The notes beneath the pieces are model-generated. The model made no database searches, had not been told where the DNA came from, and worked only from the letters and a program-made list of their open reading frames with translations. Of a DNA stretch of 38,789 nucleotides, positions 1 through 9,153 are shown piece by piece (positions within the stretch are counted from its first letter, which is position 1; each line of letters starts with the position of its first letter). The position numbers and the translations under genes are program-made. This DNA is from Litorilituus sp. (GTDB taxonomy: Bacteria > Pseudomonadota > Gammaproteobacteria > Enterobacterales > Alteromonadaceae), in contig JASMAS010000103.1 in the NCBI GenBank assembly GCA_030754235.1, forward strand, positions 1 through 38,789, given 5' to 3'.

Positions 1-840
1 CTCACCTGTTTTAGCCGCAACAACGTAACCGTAGTATTCTGAATCACGACTATCGATATTACCTGTTTCAACTTCAACATAATGAGCAGCAACTAGCTTA
101 TTCTTGTGCTCAAAAAATACTTTCTTAGCACGAGGCTCACCTATTACTATTTTATCTGTAGATAAATTAGCAACAGTAAACTTTTCATATTTATCATTAG
201 ACGCTTTAGCTGTTAATGCAATTGACTCGCTATCGCCACCCATCGCTGAAAATACAGCATTCACAGAATTTGCTGAGCTACCAAAGGCATCATCAATGTT
301 TTTAATGGTTGCAGAAACTGATTTAGCAACATTTTTGTCAACCAAATAACCTGATGAAGCAACTAAATTAAATTCACGGTCCATCATGATGTTATATTCG
401 CGATTGAATACTTCAACACCTACAACTTCTTGCTTGTATTTCGCAATTTTTGCACCGCGACCTAAATCATGAACATTGGCTAATACAGGTTTTGCTAAAT
501 TTTGGTCAGCTCTTTTATTACCTGTTAACTGCTTTAAGTAAAAATCGGCAGCAAAAGCATTTTGATGTTCAGCTGAAATTGCCCCAACACCAGGCTTCGC
601 CACGTTTTTACCTGCCCATGCAAAAGTTGTTTTTCCTAACTGAGCATCGTATTGATTTGACATACCACTAGCAGAAGCTACGTTTGTTTGCTTTTGAGCA
701 AGGGTATTAACTGGCTGTTTAACTTTGGCTGGTGGATTTAAATATTGAGAATTATTTATATCGGCAGCAACACTTCCTAGTGCAGTAACAGAAAGCGCAG
801 CACCAACAAAAGTTGCAACAAGTGTTTTCTTCGTATTCAT
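1..840 (-). CDS. Secreted metallopeptidase-like precursor with FTP-type propeptide (partial, 3' end outside window)
   Basis: An open minus-strand frame of 280 codons starts at the ATG at 838-840 and runs off the left edge without a stop. An SD-like GGAG lies 5 nt upstream of the ATG. The N-terminus has a typical Sec signal peptide (MNTKKTLVATFVGAALSVTA, cleavage probably near AA-D at residues 25-27). Residues about 130-170 resemble an FTP (fungalysin/thermolysin propeptide) domain: a 'GVEVFNREYNIMMD' strand followed by 'NLVASSGYLV', and later 'YYGYVVAAKTGE', a PepSY-like strand. This arrangement is known from inhibitory propeptides of M4/M36 zinc proteases. The catalytic domain would lie outside the window, so protease identity is inferred. 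The gene is divergent from the DUF3802 gene. Confidence 0.7.
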   Translation of the reverse strand, partial: MNTKKTLVATFVGAALSVTALGSVAADINNSQYLNPPAKVKQPVNTLAQKQTNVASASGMSNQYDAQLGKTTFAWAGKNVAKPGVGAISAEHQNAFAADFYLKQLTGNKRADQNLAKPVLANVHDLGRGAKIAKYKQEVVGVEVFNREYNIMMDREFNLVASSGYLVDKNVAKSVSATIKNIDDAFGSSANSVNAVFSAMGGDSESIALTAKASNDKYEKFTVANLSTDKIVIGEPRAKKVFFEHKNKLVAAHYVEVETGNIDSRDSEYYGYVVAAKTGE

Positions 841-1232
841 GGAAACTCCTTTAAATTTATGACTTCATTTTTGCGAATGATTTAGTCACCCGTCTTATTG
901 TTATTTTTTACACACTACTAGACTAAACTAAAACGACACAAAATTACAACTAATTAACATAATCCCAAACTAAGTCTTACAAATGCAATAAAAAAATACA
1001 GAGATATAGTAAATTTAACTTTACTGTTACTTAATTTACCAGATTAGCGCTGAGTTATTACTTACTAGAGTTTTCCACGAATATTCATATATTAAAATTC
1101 TTGTAGGCTTGATACTAAGGTACATTATCTTGATTTATATAAAGCAAAGATTGTACAGTAGGTGCTATAATCCTAATATCTCATTTAAAAGGTGCTATAA
1201 TCGTATTACTAATAATTAACAATATTGATAGC
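841..1232. other. Divergent intergenic region, AT-rich
   Basis: This is a 392-nt gene-free stretch between two divergent genes. It is strongly AT-rich. The only clear structure is the pair of identical extended -10 elements near the right end, annotated separately. No RNA gene or reading frame with coding character was seen. Confidence 0.6.
1161..1202 (+). promoter_or_regulatory. Tandem duplicated extended -10 promoters
   Basis: The 12-mer GGTGCTATAATC occurs at 1161-1172 and again at 1191-1202, exactly 30 nt apart. Each copy contains a perfect extended -10 (TGnTATAAT). No good -35 stands at either, which fits extended -10 promoters. They point toward the DUF3802 gene, with predicted starts near 1178 and 1208. 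The sequence is seen directly; promoter activity is inferred. Confidence 0.6.
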
Positions 1233-1601
1233 ATGATTATGGTTACTGATACTGAAGGTTATATACATCTTATTGAATATTTAACTGAGCATTTAAGCTT
1301 TTTTGAAAATAACCCAATCGCTGAAGACTCTTCTGATACGGTTATTGCCGTAATAGAACGAGAGCTTAGTGAACAAATCATTAATGTTTGCAGTCAAAAC
1401 AATAGACTAAATTTCAACCAACGTAATGCTATTATTCGAGAGGTTGATGCTATCGTTTATGATTTAGAAGAAGTTTTATCTAGTGTTATGAATAACCCAA
1501 TCACACAGGATCAAAGTCGTTTTTTTAATGAGTTTGCAGGTTTAATTAAGAATTTATTCGATGCTGAAATAAACAACCAACTGATTGATCAAGATAAATA
1601 A
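1233..1601 (+). CDS. DUF3802 family protein
   Basis: This is a small acidic cytosolic protein of 122 residues, with no signal peptide or membrane segment. The pattern 'GYIHLIEYLTEHLSFFEN', then 'VIERELSEQIINVC', 'IIREVDAIVYDLEEVL' and 'EFAGLIKNLFDAE' matches my memory of DUF3802, a mainly helical family of about 115 residues in Vibrio, Shewanella and Colwellia. Its function is unknown. Two in-frame ATGs (1233 and 1239) are possible; neither has a good SD, and the second (MVTDTEG) matches the family start better. It is read from the tandem promoters just upstream and is followed after about 100 nt by the yhfA/speD pair. Confidence 0.75.
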   Translation: MIMVTDTEGYIHLIEYLTEHLSFFENNPIAEDSSDTVIAVIERELSEQIINVCSQNNRLNFNQRNAIIREVDAIVYDLEEVLSSVMNNPITQDQSRFFNEFAGLIKNLFDAEINNQLIDQDK

Positions 1602-1704
1602 CCACCGTATTATACTAGTCCACTAAGGTTAGTATGTATTAAAACGCTAGTTTGTCTGTTCATATTTCGCTAGAATAGCCACAAATAACTTGGCAGGCAA
1701 ACCA

Positions 1705-2109
1705 ATGAAAGCAACTGTGAAATGGATAGGTGAAGAGCTTTTTTTAGGCACTTCAGAAAGTGGACACACTCAAGTACTAGATGCTAATGGCGGTAACTTA
1801 GCACCAAGCCCTTTAGAGAGTATTCTTATATCTTTAGGGAGCTGTTCTTCAGTCGACGTAGTCAGCATTTTGCGCAAGAGTAAGCAAAATGTCTGTGGTT
1901 GTCATGTTGAAATTGCCGGCACTCGCCTACAAACAGTACCGAAATTATTTTCAGATATTCACTTACATTTCATTATCACTGGTAAAGAAGTTAATGAAAA
2001 ACACCTAGCGCGTGCTGTTTCCCTATCAGCAGACAAGTATTGCTCTATTGCCTTAATGCTCAGTGGCAATGTTAACATCACTCACAATTTTTCAATTATT
2101 GAACAATAA
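1705..2109 (+). CDS. yhfA: OsmC family protein, YhfA-like
   Basis: The 134-residue OsmC/Ohr-fold protein is close to E. coli YhfA along its whole length: 'KAT/QARVKW' start, 'SGHTQVLDANGG', 'APSPLESILISLGSCSSVDV', 'SILRKSKQ', 'SADKYCSIALML', 'VNITH'. The two reactive cysteines of OsmC/Ohr proteins are present at C47 (LGSCSS) and C113 (DKYCSI). The family reduces organic hydroperoxides, but YhfA's own substrate is not established. The start is the ATG at 1705, with AGG 7 nt upstream, rather than the TTG at 1690. It is 9 nt from speD and probably co-transcribed. In E. coli yhfA also sits next to prkB, as here. Confidence 0.9.
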   Translation: MKATVKWIGEELFLGTSESGHTQVLDANGGNLAPSPLESILISLGSCSSVDVVSILRKSKQNVCGCHVEIAGTRLQTVPKLFSDIHLHFIITGKEVNEKHLARAVSLSADKYCSIALMLSGNVNITHNFSIIEQ

Positions 2110-2118
2110 AACATTTAG

Positions 2119-2874
2119 ATGAGTAAAGTGTCTTTATATGGTTTTAATAATCTGACAAAAAGTTTAAGCTTTTCGTTGTATAGGCTACATTACGTTGGTG
2201 ACGGGATTGCCTATCAAGATTATATAAACACAACCTTTAACGCTGATAAACTAAACCGTTTATTAACAAAAATTTGCGATGTAATAGGTGGTAATATTCT
2301 CAATATTGCCAAACAAGATTACCAACCACACGGGGCAAGCGTGACGTTAATGATCTCAGAAGAAGCTCAGCCTAGTGTATCAAACCTAACTCATGCTCAT
2401 TCTCATGTAGCACATTTAGATAAAAGTCACCTGTGCATTCACACCTACCCAGATGATGCGCCACAAGAAGACATTGCCATTTTTCGAGCAGATATCGAGC
2501 TTTCAACTTGTGGTGTCATATCCCCATTAAAAGTACTTAGCTTTGTTATTGAAGCATTTAACGCCGACGTCGTGGACATTGATTACCGTGTTCGCGGTAT
2601 GACTAGAAACACACATGGTACGAAGATATTTACTATAGACCACCTCAATCAATTGAGTGATTTTCTCTCAAGTGGTATCAAAGATAATTTCAACTTAGAT
2701 GAACATAGTGTTAAGAACAAGAATATCTTTCATACTAGGCTAGCAAGAAAAAAAGTTATACTAGATAACCACTTATTTGGCATCAGCGATAGCCACTTAA
2801 CCAAGACAGAGAAGAACACGCTGTCAAAACAAATTTCACATGAAATACGGCAATTATTTTTTCATAGTGAATAA
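2119..2874 (+). CDS. speD: S-adenosylmethionine decarboxylase proenzyme
   Basis: This enzyme decarboxylates S-adenosylmethionine to give the aminopropyl donor for spermidine synthesis, using a pyruvoyl group made by self-cleavage. At 251 residues it matches the long E. coli-type SpeD (about 264) rather than the short AdoMetDC type. The cleavage site is recognisable as 'AHLDKSHLCIHTYPD', with Lys102-Ser103; the serine becomes the pyruvoyl group. The catalytic cysteine region 'STCGVISPLK' (C131) and the 'DYRVRGMTRN' motif are present. It is downstream of yhfA in an apparent operon. No speE is seen nearby. Confidence 0.95.
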   Translation: MSKVSLYGFNNLTKSLSFSLYRLHYVGDGIAYQDYINTTFNADKLNRLLTKICDVIGGNILNIAKQDYQPHGASVTLMISEEAQPSVSNLTHAHSHVAHLDKSHLCIHTYPDDAPQEDIAIFRADIELSTCGVISPLKVLSFVIEAFNADVVDIDYRVRGMTRNTHGTKIFTIDHLNQLSDFLSSGIKDNFNLDEHSVKNKNIFHTRLARKKVILDNHLFGISDSHLTKTEKNTLSKQISHEIRQLFFHSE

Positions 2875-2905
2875 CATAGCACGGTAAGTGACTCCGCTTA
2901 ATAAC

Positions 2906-3805
2906 TTACAAATCGCTCATCCAATCAAGCTGTTTGTTCGCTTGTGTTTTTCGCTCTATTAAGTCACGAATCAAAGGCGTTAGTATCAGTTCCATTGCTA
3001 AGCCCATTTTACCTCCAGGGACCACTAATGTGCTTACCCTTGACATAAACGAACCATCAATCATGCGTAAATAATATTGAAAATCAACATTTTTAACTTC
3101 ACGAAAACGAATAACAACAAAACTTTCATCCAAGCTAGGTATAGCCTTCGCACTAAAAGGGTTGGATGTATCTACTGTTGGTACACGCTGAAAATTAATA
3201 TGAGTTCTTGAAAATTGAGGGGTAATAAAAGAGATATAATCTTCCATACTCCTGACTATACTTGCGGTAACAGCTTCTCGACTATGCCCTCTAACCTTGG
3301 TGTCCCGAACAATTTTTTGTATCCATTCTAGATTCACAATGGGAACCATACCAATAAGTAAATCGACATGTTTAGCTACATTATTTTCTTCTGTAACAAC
3401 TCCACCATGCAAACCTTCATAAAACAATAAATCAGTCCCCTCACCTAGCTCTTCCCATGGAGTAAAAGTACCAGGCATTTGATTATAAGGAACCGCTTCA
3501 TCGAAGGTATGTAAATAACGGCGCATTAAGCCCTTACCCGTTTCCCCGTAATCTCGGAACAATCTCTCTAGTGCGCCAAAATCATTGGCTAAGTGACCGA
3601 AATAACTAATGTTAGTATGAGAGGCTTTAGCTTTACGTTTTTCTAGATCCATTTCTTGACGTGAAAAACGATGAAAACTGTCTCCTTCCACCTTTGTAGA
3701 AGTTATCCCTAAGGTACGAAACATATGTTCAAAAGCAGAGGTAGTAGTAGAAGTGCCAGCGCCAGATGAACCTGTAATAGCAATGATAGGGTTTTGTGAT
3801 GACAT
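2906..3805 (-). CDS. prkB: Phosphoribulokinase-like protein PrkB
   Basis: The 299-residue protein belongs to the phosphoribulokinase/uridine kinase P-loop family, PrkB branch (E. coli about 289 residues). The Walker A is 'GSSGAGTST' at residues 12-20. Other landmarks are 'EGDSFHRF', 'HLANDFGALERLFRDYG', 'LFYEGLHGG' and 'REAVTASIVRSMEDYI'. Non-photosynthetic gammaproteobacteria lack a Calvin cycle, so the true substrate is uncertain. It is convergent with speD (31 nt apart) and follows the rplQ terminator on the same strand. The SD is weak. Confidence 0.92.
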   Translation of the reverse strand: MSSQNPIIAITGSSGAGTSTTTSAFEHMFRTLGITSTKVEGDSFHRFSRQEMDLEKRKAKASHTNISYFGHLANDFGALERLFRDYGETGKGLMRRYLHTFDEAVPYNQMPGTFTPWEELGEGTDLLFYEGLHGGVVTEENNVAKHVDLLIGMVPIVNLEWIQKIVRDTKVRGHSREAVTASIVRSMEDYISFITPQFSRTHINFQRVPTVDTSNPFSAKAIPSLDESFVVIRFREVKNVDFQYYLRMIDGSFMSRVSTLVVPGGKMGLAMELILTPLIRDLIERKTQANKQLDWMSDL

Positions 3806-3930
3806 AAGGATACTTGAATACGAAAAAATAGTAGCTATTTTATACGGGGAATCCTCTTGAAGATCAAGAGCAAGAAGGTTTGATAAAGGTTTTCATTACC
3901 AATGTTTGATATTTCACCCTCTATATAAAT

Positions 3931-3958
3931 AAAAAACCGAGCTAAAGCTCGGTTTTTA
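3931..3958 (-). terminator. Rho-independent terminator of the alpha operon
   Basis: A perfect stem CCGAGC/GCTCGG (3937-3942 with 3947-3952) and a 4-nt loop is flanked by A and T tracts on both sides. It lies about 25 nt past the rplQ stop and should end the ribosomal transcript. The T tract on each side would also allow termination from the other strand. Confidence 0.9.
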
Positions 3959-3979
3959 ATATGAAACAAAAGCGATTGC

Positions 3980-4384
3980 TTAAGCTTCTGTTGATTCTTC
4001 GACTTCTTCAGTAGCTTCTTCAACTACAGGACGGTCTACTAGTTCAACATAAGCCATAGGCGCTTTATCACCAGTACGGTAACCGCATTTTAAAATACGA
4101 GTATAACCACCTGGGCGTTCTTGGTAACGTTCACCAAGTTCGCTGAATAAAATACCTACTACTTCTTTATCTTGTGTACGAGCAAATGCTAAACGACGAT
4201 TTGCAACACTGTCGGTTTTGGCCAATGTAATCAGTGGCTCAACAACGCGACGTAGTTCTTTAGCCTTAGCTACAGTCGTTTTGATAACGCCGTGCTTAAC
4301 TAAAGAGCTTGCCATATTGCGGAACATCGCTTGGCGATGACTGCTATTACGGTTTAACTGGCGACCGCTATGACGATGACGCAT
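3980..4384 (-). CDS. rplQ: 50S ribosomal protein L17
   Basis: L17 lies on the large subunit near the exit tunnel. The start '[20 protein letters not shown]' and '[11 protein letters not shown]' are diagnostic. At 134 residues it is slightly longer than the E. coli protein because of an acidic Glu/Thr-rich tail ([15 protein letters not shown]), seen in many marine gammaproteobacteria. It is the last gene of the alpha operon, 44 nt after rpoA, and is followed by the terminator at 3931-3958. Confidence 0.98.
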   Translation of the reverse strand: MRHRHSGRQLNRNSSHRQAMFRNMASSLVKHGVIKTTVAKAKELRRVVEPLITLAKTDSVANRRLAFARTQDKEVVGILFSELGERYQERPGGYTRILKCGYRTGDKAPMAYVELVDRPVVEEATEEVEESTEA

Positions 4385-4428
4385 AAGTTAATCCTTCTTA
4401 AAAAACTGTTAAAAAAACGATGATCGAA

Positions 4429-5418
4429 CTAGTCGTTATCAACGATGCTTTCTGGTGGCCAGTTTTCTAGGCGCATACCTAGAGACAAACCACGTGACGC
4501 TAACACGTCTTTGATTTCAGTTAATGACTTCTTACCTAAGTTAGGTGTTTTAAGAAGCTCAACTTCAGCACGTTGTACTAAATCACCAATATATTGAATT
4601 GCTTCTGCTTTTAAGCAGTTAGCTGAACGAACCGTAAGCTCTAGATCATCAACTGGGCGAAGCAAAATTGGGTCAAACAATGGTTTTTCTTCCACTTGTT
4701 CAACTTCTTTAATATCACGTAACTCAACAAATGCATCTAGCTGTTCAGCTAAAATGGTTGAAGCGCGACGGATAGCTTCTTCAGGATCTAACGTACCGTT
4801 AGTTTCCATATCCAAAATTAATTTATCTAAATCTGTACGTTGTTCAACACGTGCAGAGTCAACATCATAAGCAATTCTGACTACTGGGCTGAATGAAGCG
4901 TCAACTAACAAACGACCAATAGCACGATCTTCTTCCTCGGCATCACGGCGCGCTGAAGCAGGTACATAACCACGACCCATTTCAATTTTAATGCGCATGC
5001 TAACAGAGCCTTCACCTGTTAAAGTACAGATAACATGTTCTGGATTTGCAATAGTTACATCACCATCATGTTGGATATCAGCTGCCGTTACAGGGCCTTC
5101 ACCTGACTTAGTTAAGGTAAGAACGGCTTCATCTTTGCCTTCTAAGTTAACTGCAAGCCCTTTAAGGTTTAACAATATTTCGATGATGTCTTCTTGAACA
5201 CCTTCTTTACTACTGTACTCGTGTAATACACCATCAATTTCAACTTCAGTTACAGCACAACCTGGCATTGAAGATAAAAGAATGCGGCGCAACGCATTAC
5301 CTAAAGTGTGACCAAAACCACGCTCTAATGGCTCTAAAGTTACCTTAGCTCGTCTAGGGCTAACGTTTTCAATACCAACCATTCGTGGTCTAAGGAATTC
5401 GGTTACAGAACCCTGCAT
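4429..5418 (-). CDS. rpoA: DNA-directed RNA polymerase subunit alpha
   Basis: This is the alpha subunit: its dimer nucleates RNA polymerase assembly, and its C-terminal domain contacts UP elements and activators. The length of 329 residues equals E. coli. The N-terminal assembly domain includes '[18 protein letters not shown]'. The C-terminal domain carries the 265-type determinant in '[10 protein letters not shown]' and the helix-hairpin-helix '[12 protein letters not shown]'. It sits between rpsD (28 nt) and rplQ in the standard alpha operon order. Confidence 0.99.
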   Translation of the reverse strand: MQGSVTEFLRPRMVGIENVSPRRAKVTLEPLERGFGHTLGNALRRILLSSMPGCAVTEVEIDGVLHEYSSKEGVQEDIIEILLNLKGLAVNLEGKDEAVLTLTKSGEGPVTAADIQHDGDVTIANPEHVICTLTGEGSVSMRIKIEMGRGYVPASARRDAEEEDRAIGRLLVDASFSPVVRIAYDVDSARVEQRTDLDKLILDMETNGTLDPEEAIRRASTILAEQLDAFVELRDIKEVEQVEEKPLFDPILLRPVDDLELTVRSANCLKAEAIQYIGDLVQRAEVELLKTPNLGKKSLTEIKDVLASRGLSLGMRLENWPPESIVDND

Positions 5419-5446
5419 ATATGTCCTCTCTTAAAGTGCAACTTTA

Positions 5447-6067
5447 CTATTTAGAGTAAAGTTCAACGATCAACTGTTCATTAATTTCGGCAGATAAGTC
5501 AGCTCTATCAGGAACACGTTTGAATGTACCTTCAAGTTTTTTGTTATCTACTTCAACCCAAAGTGGTTTTTCACGTTGGTCGGCCAATTCTAAAGCAGCA
5601 ATAATACGTGCTTGAGTTTTAGACTTTTCACGAACAGAAACCACATCTTCAGCTTTAACAGTGAAAGATGGAATATTAACTACACCGCCGTTTACCACGA
5701 TAGCCTTATGGCTAACTAATTGACGAGCCTCAGCACGAGTGCTTGCATAACCCATACGGTAAACTACGTTATCTAAGCGAGTCTCTAAAAGTTGTAACAA
5801 GTTCTCACCTGTATTACCTTTTAAGCGAGCCGCTTCTTTGTAGTAATTACTGAATTGTTTTTCAAGTACGCCATACATACGACGAACTTTTTGTTTTTCA
5901 CGAAGTTGAACACCGTAGTCAGACAAACGACCGCGACGTGCGCCGTGTTGACCTGGTATTGTTTCGATTTTACATTTAGTGTCAATTGCTCTAACACCGC
6001 TTTTAAGGAATAAATCTGTTCCTTCACGGCGACTAAGCTTTAACTTAGGACCTAAATATCTAGCCAT
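5447..6067 (-). CDS. rpsD: 30S ribosomal protein S4
   Basis: S4 is a primary 16S rRNA binder that starts 30S assembly, and in E. coli it represses the alpha operon. The 206 residues begin '[20 protein letters not shown]'. The S4 RNA-binding domain '[20 protein letters not shown]' is present. Only one cysteine remains in the N-terminal segment (TKCKIET), so this is the zinc-free form. The leader upstream of rpsM carries its likely regulatory target (see 6859-6942). Confidence 0.98.
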   Translation of the reverse strand: MARYLGPKLKLSRREGTDLFLKSGVRAIDTKCKIETIPGQHGARRGRLSDYGVQLREKQKVRRMYGVLEKQFSNYYKEAARLKGNTGENLLQLLETRLDNVVYRMGYASTRAEARQLVSHKAIVVNGGVVNIPSFTVKAEDVVSVREKSKTQARIIAALELADQREKPLWVEVDNKKLEGTFKRVPDRADLSAEINEQLIVELYSK

Positions 6068-6097
6068 TTTCTTTCTCCAACTATCCTAAAAAAGCGA

Positions 6098-6487
6098 TTA
6101 AACGCGACGTTTCTTAGGAGGACGACAACCATTATGAGGAATCGGTGTAACGTCAGTAATGTTGGTGATTTTGAAACCAGCAGCATTTAAGGCACGGATA
6201 GCAGATTCACGACCTGGACCTGGACCTTTAACGAACACTTCAATATTCTTCAAGCCAAACTCTTTTGCAGTAGCGCCAGCGCGATCTGCAGCTACTTGCG
6301 CAGCAAACGGAGTAGATTTACGTGAACCACGAAAACCTGAACCACCGGCAGTCGCCCAAGATAAAGCATTACCTTGACGGTCTGTAAGAGTCACGATTGT
6401 GTTGTTGAAAGAAGCATGAATATGAGCCATGCCATCAGCAACTTGTTTTTTTACGCGTTTACGCGTACGAACTGGTGTTTTTGCCAT
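6098..6487 (-). CDS. rpsK: 30S ribosomal protein S11
   Basis: S11 is a 30S platform protein at the mRNA exit. The 129 residues match the family exactly: '[15 protein letters not shown]', '[20 protein letters not shown]', '[14 protein letters not shown]' and the C-terminus '[11 protein letters not shown]'. It lies between rpsM (14 nt) and rpsD (30 nt) in the alpha operon. Confidence 0.98.
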   Translation of the reverse strand: MAKTPVRTRKRVKKQVADGMAHIHASFNNTIVTLTDRQGNALSWATAGGSGFRGSRKSTPFAAQVAADRAGATAKEFGLKNIEVFVKGPGPGRESAIRALNAAGFKITNITDVTPIPHNGCRPPKKRRV

Positions 6488-6501
6488 TGTCTAATCCCTC
6501 G

Positions 6502-6858
6502 TTACTTTTTAATTGGCTTACGAGGACCTTTACGAGTGCGCGCATTAGTTTTAGTGCGTTGCCCACGTAGAGGAAGACTGCGACGATGGCGAATACCACG
6601 GTAACAGCCAAGGTCCATAAGACGCTTGATGTTCATTGAAACTTCACGGCGCAAATCACCTTCTACGGTAAATTTGTCCACTTCAGCGCGAAGCAAGTCG
6701 ATTTTTGCTTCGTCTAATTCACTGATCTTCGTTGATTCTTCAATACCAGCCGCTGCACAAATTTCTTTTGCGCGCGTTGGGCCGATACCGTAAATCGCAG
6801 TAATGGCGATTACTGCATGCTTACGATCAGGGATGTTAATGCCAGCGATACGGGCCAC
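6502..6858 (-). CDS. rpsM: 30S ribosomal protein S13
   Basis: S13 sits in the head of the 30S subunit and contacts the P-site tRNA and the 50S bridge. I place the start at the GTG at 6856-6858 ([10 protein letters not shown]), giving 118 residues as in E. coli. AGGAG lies 8 nt upstream of this GTG, whereas the ATG 6 nt further up touches the SD and would be too close. E. coli rpsM also starts with GTG in the same context (TTAGTGGCCCGTAT here). The C-terminus '[15 protein letters not shown]' is typical. It is the first gene of the alpha operon. Confidence 0.96.
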   Translation of the reverse strand: MARIAGINIPDRKHAVIAITAIYGIGPTRAKEICAAAGIEESTKISELDEAKIDLLRAEVDKFTVEGDLRREVSMNIKRLMDLGCYRGIRHRRSLPLRGQRTKTNARTRKGPRKPIKK

Positions 6859-6942
6859 TAACACATCTCCTATAGTTATTTAAAATTACATTGGTTGGAA
6901 AGCCCGTTAGGATACCCAACCATTCTCTTTTTCGCAAATCGA
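6859..6942 (-). promoter_or_regulatory. Alpha-operon leader with putative S4-binding pseudoknot
   Basis: Upstream of rpsM the transcript contains GTATCCTAACGGGCTTT (about 6899-6915), closely matching the E. coli alpha leader (GTATCCTGAAAACGGGCTTT), where S4 binds a pseudoknot over the start site. Here it is closed by the stem TGGTTGG/CCAACCA (6892-6898 with 6916-6922). Autoregulation by S4 is established in E. coli; that it occurs here is inferred from this conservation. Confidence 0.7.
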
Positions 6943-6948
6943 AGCGGC

Positions 6949-6977
6949 ATTATACAGAAAAATCCGCATAATGCCAG
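6949..6977 (-). promoter_or_regulatory. Candidate internal promoter of the alpha operon
   Basis: On the minus strand there is a perfect -10 TATAAT (6949-6954), preceded after a 17-nt spacer by CTGGCA (6972-6977, four of six matches to -35). The -10 is followed by GCCGC, a GC-rich discriminator typical of stringently controlled promoters. It would give an rpsM leader of about 85 nt. The motif is seen; activity is inferred. Confidence 0.55.
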
Positions 6978-7052
6978 TTCAAAAAGATTTAAGCTTTAAC
7001 AAATTACACATTAATACTCTACTGTAGAATAAGTAATTCGTAACTTAGGCTA

Positions 7053-7166
7053 TTAGCCCTGTCTTTGTTTGTGCTTTGGCTCTGAGCAAAGAACGCGAAT
7101 AACGCCTTTACGCTTTACCACTTTACAGTTACGACAAATCTTTTTTACGGATGCACGTACTTTCAT
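7053..7166 (-). CDS. rpmJ: 50S ribosomal protein L36 (zinc-binding form)
   Basis: This short gene of 37 codons reads [17 protein letters not shown], then '[20 protein letters not shown]'. The zinc ligands C11, C14, C27 and H32 are all present, so it is the C+ form. L36 is a small component of the large subunit. It is 39 nt downstream of secY and is the last gene of the spc operon, as in E. coli. Confidence 0.97.
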   Translation of the reverse strand: MKVRASVKKICRNCKVVKRKGVIRVLCSEPKHKQRQG

Positions 7167-7205
7167 TTTATACTCCGTTAACTTTATTAGCTCGGCCTGT
7201 CGACC

Positions 7206-8522
7206 TTAGCCTTTTAAGTTTGCTTTTTTAAGTACATTGTCATATTGATGAGACATCATATGCGTCTGTACTTGTGCCATAAAATCCATGATTACAACCA
7301 CTATAATCAGTAGTGAAGTACCACCAAAATAGAACTGTACGTCCCAAGCTATCATCATGAATTCAGGAACCAAACAAATAAAGGTAATGTATAACGCACC
7401 AGCTAAGGTTAAGCGTGTCATTACTTTATCAATGTATTTGGATGTTTGTTCACCCGGACGAATCCCTGGAATGAACGCACCTGACTTTTTCAAGTTGTCT
7501 GCCGTTTCACGCGGATTGAAAACCAATGCCGTGTAAAAGAAACAGAAGAATATTATCGCTGCTGCAAGCATCAATACATACAAAGGTTGTCCCGGCGACA
7601 TCGCCTGAGAAACACCTTGTAAGAAATCAGCCATTGGGCCTTCACCTTGTCCAAACCAGCTCGCAAGCGTACCAGGAAACAAGATAAGACTTGAGGCAAA
7701 TATTGGTGGGATAACACCCGCCATATTCACTTTCAATGGTAAATGTGTACTTTGTGCAGCAAAAACCTTACGGCCTTGCTGACGTTTAGCGTAGTTCACA
7801 ACGATACGTCGTTGACCACGCTCCACAAATACTACTAAGAAAGTGACTGCAAATACCACAACGCCTATAAGCAATAATACTAATAAGTGCAATTCACCTT
7901 GACGCGCCATTTCAGCTGTTTGACCAACTGCTGATGGCATGCCAGCAACAATACCTGCAAAGATAATGATTGAAATACCATTACCGATTCCACGTTCAGT
8001 AATTTGTTCACCTAACCACATTAAAAACATGGTACCGGTAACTAAACTAACTACTGCTGTGAAATAGAAACCAAAGCCAGTGTTTATTACTAAGCCTTGC
8101 ATCATATCCGGTAAACTTCTGGCAATCGCTATCGATTGGACTGTTGCTAGAACTAATGTGCCGTAGCGTGTGTATTGACTAATTTTACGACGTCCAGCTT
8201 CACCTTCTTTCTTAAGCTCTGCAAACTTAGGGCTAACCACAGTTAACAGTTGCATAATGATTGAAGCTGAAATATACGGCATAATACCTAGTGCCAATAC
8301 TGAGGCTCGCTCAAGTGCACCACCAGAGAACATGTTAAACATTTCTACAATGGTGCCCTTTTGTTGTTCAAAGAACTGAGCTAATACAGCGGCGTCAATA
8401 CCAGGGATTGGTACAAATGATCCTAAACGAAGCACAACTAAGGCAACGAATACGAACCATAATCTTTGTTTAAGCTCAGACAAGCCGCCTGCGCCTTTAT
8501 TATCCACTCCTGGTTTAGCCAT
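7206..8522 (-). CDS. secY: Protein translocase subunit SecY
   Basis: SecY is the channel of the SecYEG translocon in the inner membrane. The 438-residue protein has about ten hydrophobic segments. Diagnostic parts include '[12 protein letters not shown]' (TM1), the plug region '[27 protein letters not shown]', '[14 protein letters not shown]', '[18 protein letters not shown]' and '[20 protein letters not shown]'. It is 8 nt after rplO in the spc operon. The length is close to E. coli (443). Confidence 0.98.
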   Translation of the reverse strand: MAKPGVDNKGAGGLSELKQRLWFVFVALVVLRLGSFVPIPGIDAAVLAQFFEQQKGTIVEMFNMFSGGALERASVLALGIMPYISASIIMQLLTVVSPKFAELKKEGEAGRRKISQYTRYGTLVLATVQSIAIARSLPDMMQGLVINTGFGFYFTAVVSLVTGTMFLMWLGEQITERGIGNGISIIIFAGIVAGMPSAVGQTAEMARQGELHLLVLLLIGVVVFAVTFLVVFVERGQRRIVVNYAKRQQGRKVFAAQSTHLPLKVNMAGVIPPIFASSLILFPGTLASWFGQGEGPMADFLQGVSQAMSPGQPLYVLMLAAAIIFFCFFYTALVFNPRETADNLKKSGAFIPGIRPGEQTSKYIDKVMTRLTLAGALYITFICLVPEFMMIAWDVQFYFGGTSLLIIVVVIMDFMAQVQTHMMSHQYDNVLKKANLKG

Positions 8523-8530
8523 AATCTGTA

Positions 8531-8965
8531 TTATTCCTCGATGTTACCACCGGCAGCTTCAATAGCTGCACGAGCACCCTTAGTTACGCCTAAGCCGCGA
8601 ACAGTGATCTTGCGAGTAATTTCGCCAGACAGCATGATTTTTGCTGTTTCAATGTTACGACCAATCAGGCCAGCATCCTTTAACGCGTGAATATCAACAA
8701 CATCACCTTTGATAAGGTTTAGTTCATGTAAACGTACTTCAGCGCGAACTAAAGATTTACGTGAAGTAAAACCAAACTTAGGTAAACGTTGTTTCAATGG
8801 CATTTGACCACCTTCAAAACCAGGACGTACACTACCGCCAGAACGAGACTTCTGACCTTTGTGACCACGACCACCGGTTTTGCCGATGCCAGAACCAATA
8901 CCACGACCACAGCGTTTCTTAGCTTTGTGAGATCCCGGTGCAGGGGATAAAGTATTTAAATGCAT
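8531..8965 (-). CDS. rplO: 50S ribosomal protein L15
   Basis: L15 is a late 50S assembly protein. The 144 residues start '[20 protein letters not shown]', with the glycine-rich stretch '[20 protein letters not shown]' and '[18 protein letters not shown]'. It is separated from rpmD by 2 nt, which suggests translational coupling, and from secY by 8 nt. Confidence 0.98.
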   Translation of the reverse strand: MHLNTLSPAPGSHKAKKRCGRGIGSGIGKTGGRGHKGQKSRSGGSVRPGFEGGQMPLKQRLPKFGFTSRKSLVRAEVRLHELNLIKGDVVDIHALKDAGLIGRNIETAKIMLSGEITRKITVRGLGVTKGARAAIEAAGGNIEE

Positions 8966-8967
8966 TA

Positions 8968-9147
8968 TTAATCCTCCACCTTAACCATGTAATAAACCTT
9001 GTTGATCATACCACGTACAGATGGAGTATCTTCTAACTCAACTGTATGATTGATACGACGTAAACCAAGGCCTTTCAATGTAGCTCTATGTTTCGGTAAA
9101 CGACCAATAGAACTTTTTACTTGTGTTACTTTAACTGTTTTAGACAT
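8968..9147 (-). CDS. rpmD: 50S ribosomal protein L30
   Basis: A 59-residue reading frame between rpsE and rplO encodes '[20 protein letters not shown]', then '[20 protein letters not shown]' and '[19 protein letters not shown]'. This is the standard bacterial L30 with its IGR...H..TLKGLGLR signature. It is 6 nt after rpsE and 2 nt before rplO. It is short enough to be missed by ORF callers with a 60-residue cutoff. Confidence 0.97.
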   Translation of the reverse strand: MSKTVKVTQVKSSIGRLPKHRATLKGLGLRRINHTVELEDTPSVRGMINKVYYMVKVED

Positions 9148-9153
9148 GCTGAA

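Noticed and set aside
104-671. Plus-strand frames of 81 and 73 codons
   Set aside because: They lie antisense to the secreted peptidase precursor, which has a signal peptide and propeptide motifs on the minus strand.
3835-4023. Minus-strand 62-codon frame [14 protein letters not shown]...
   Set aside because: It overlaps the end of rplQ and runs through the alpha operon terminator. It is a shadow frame.
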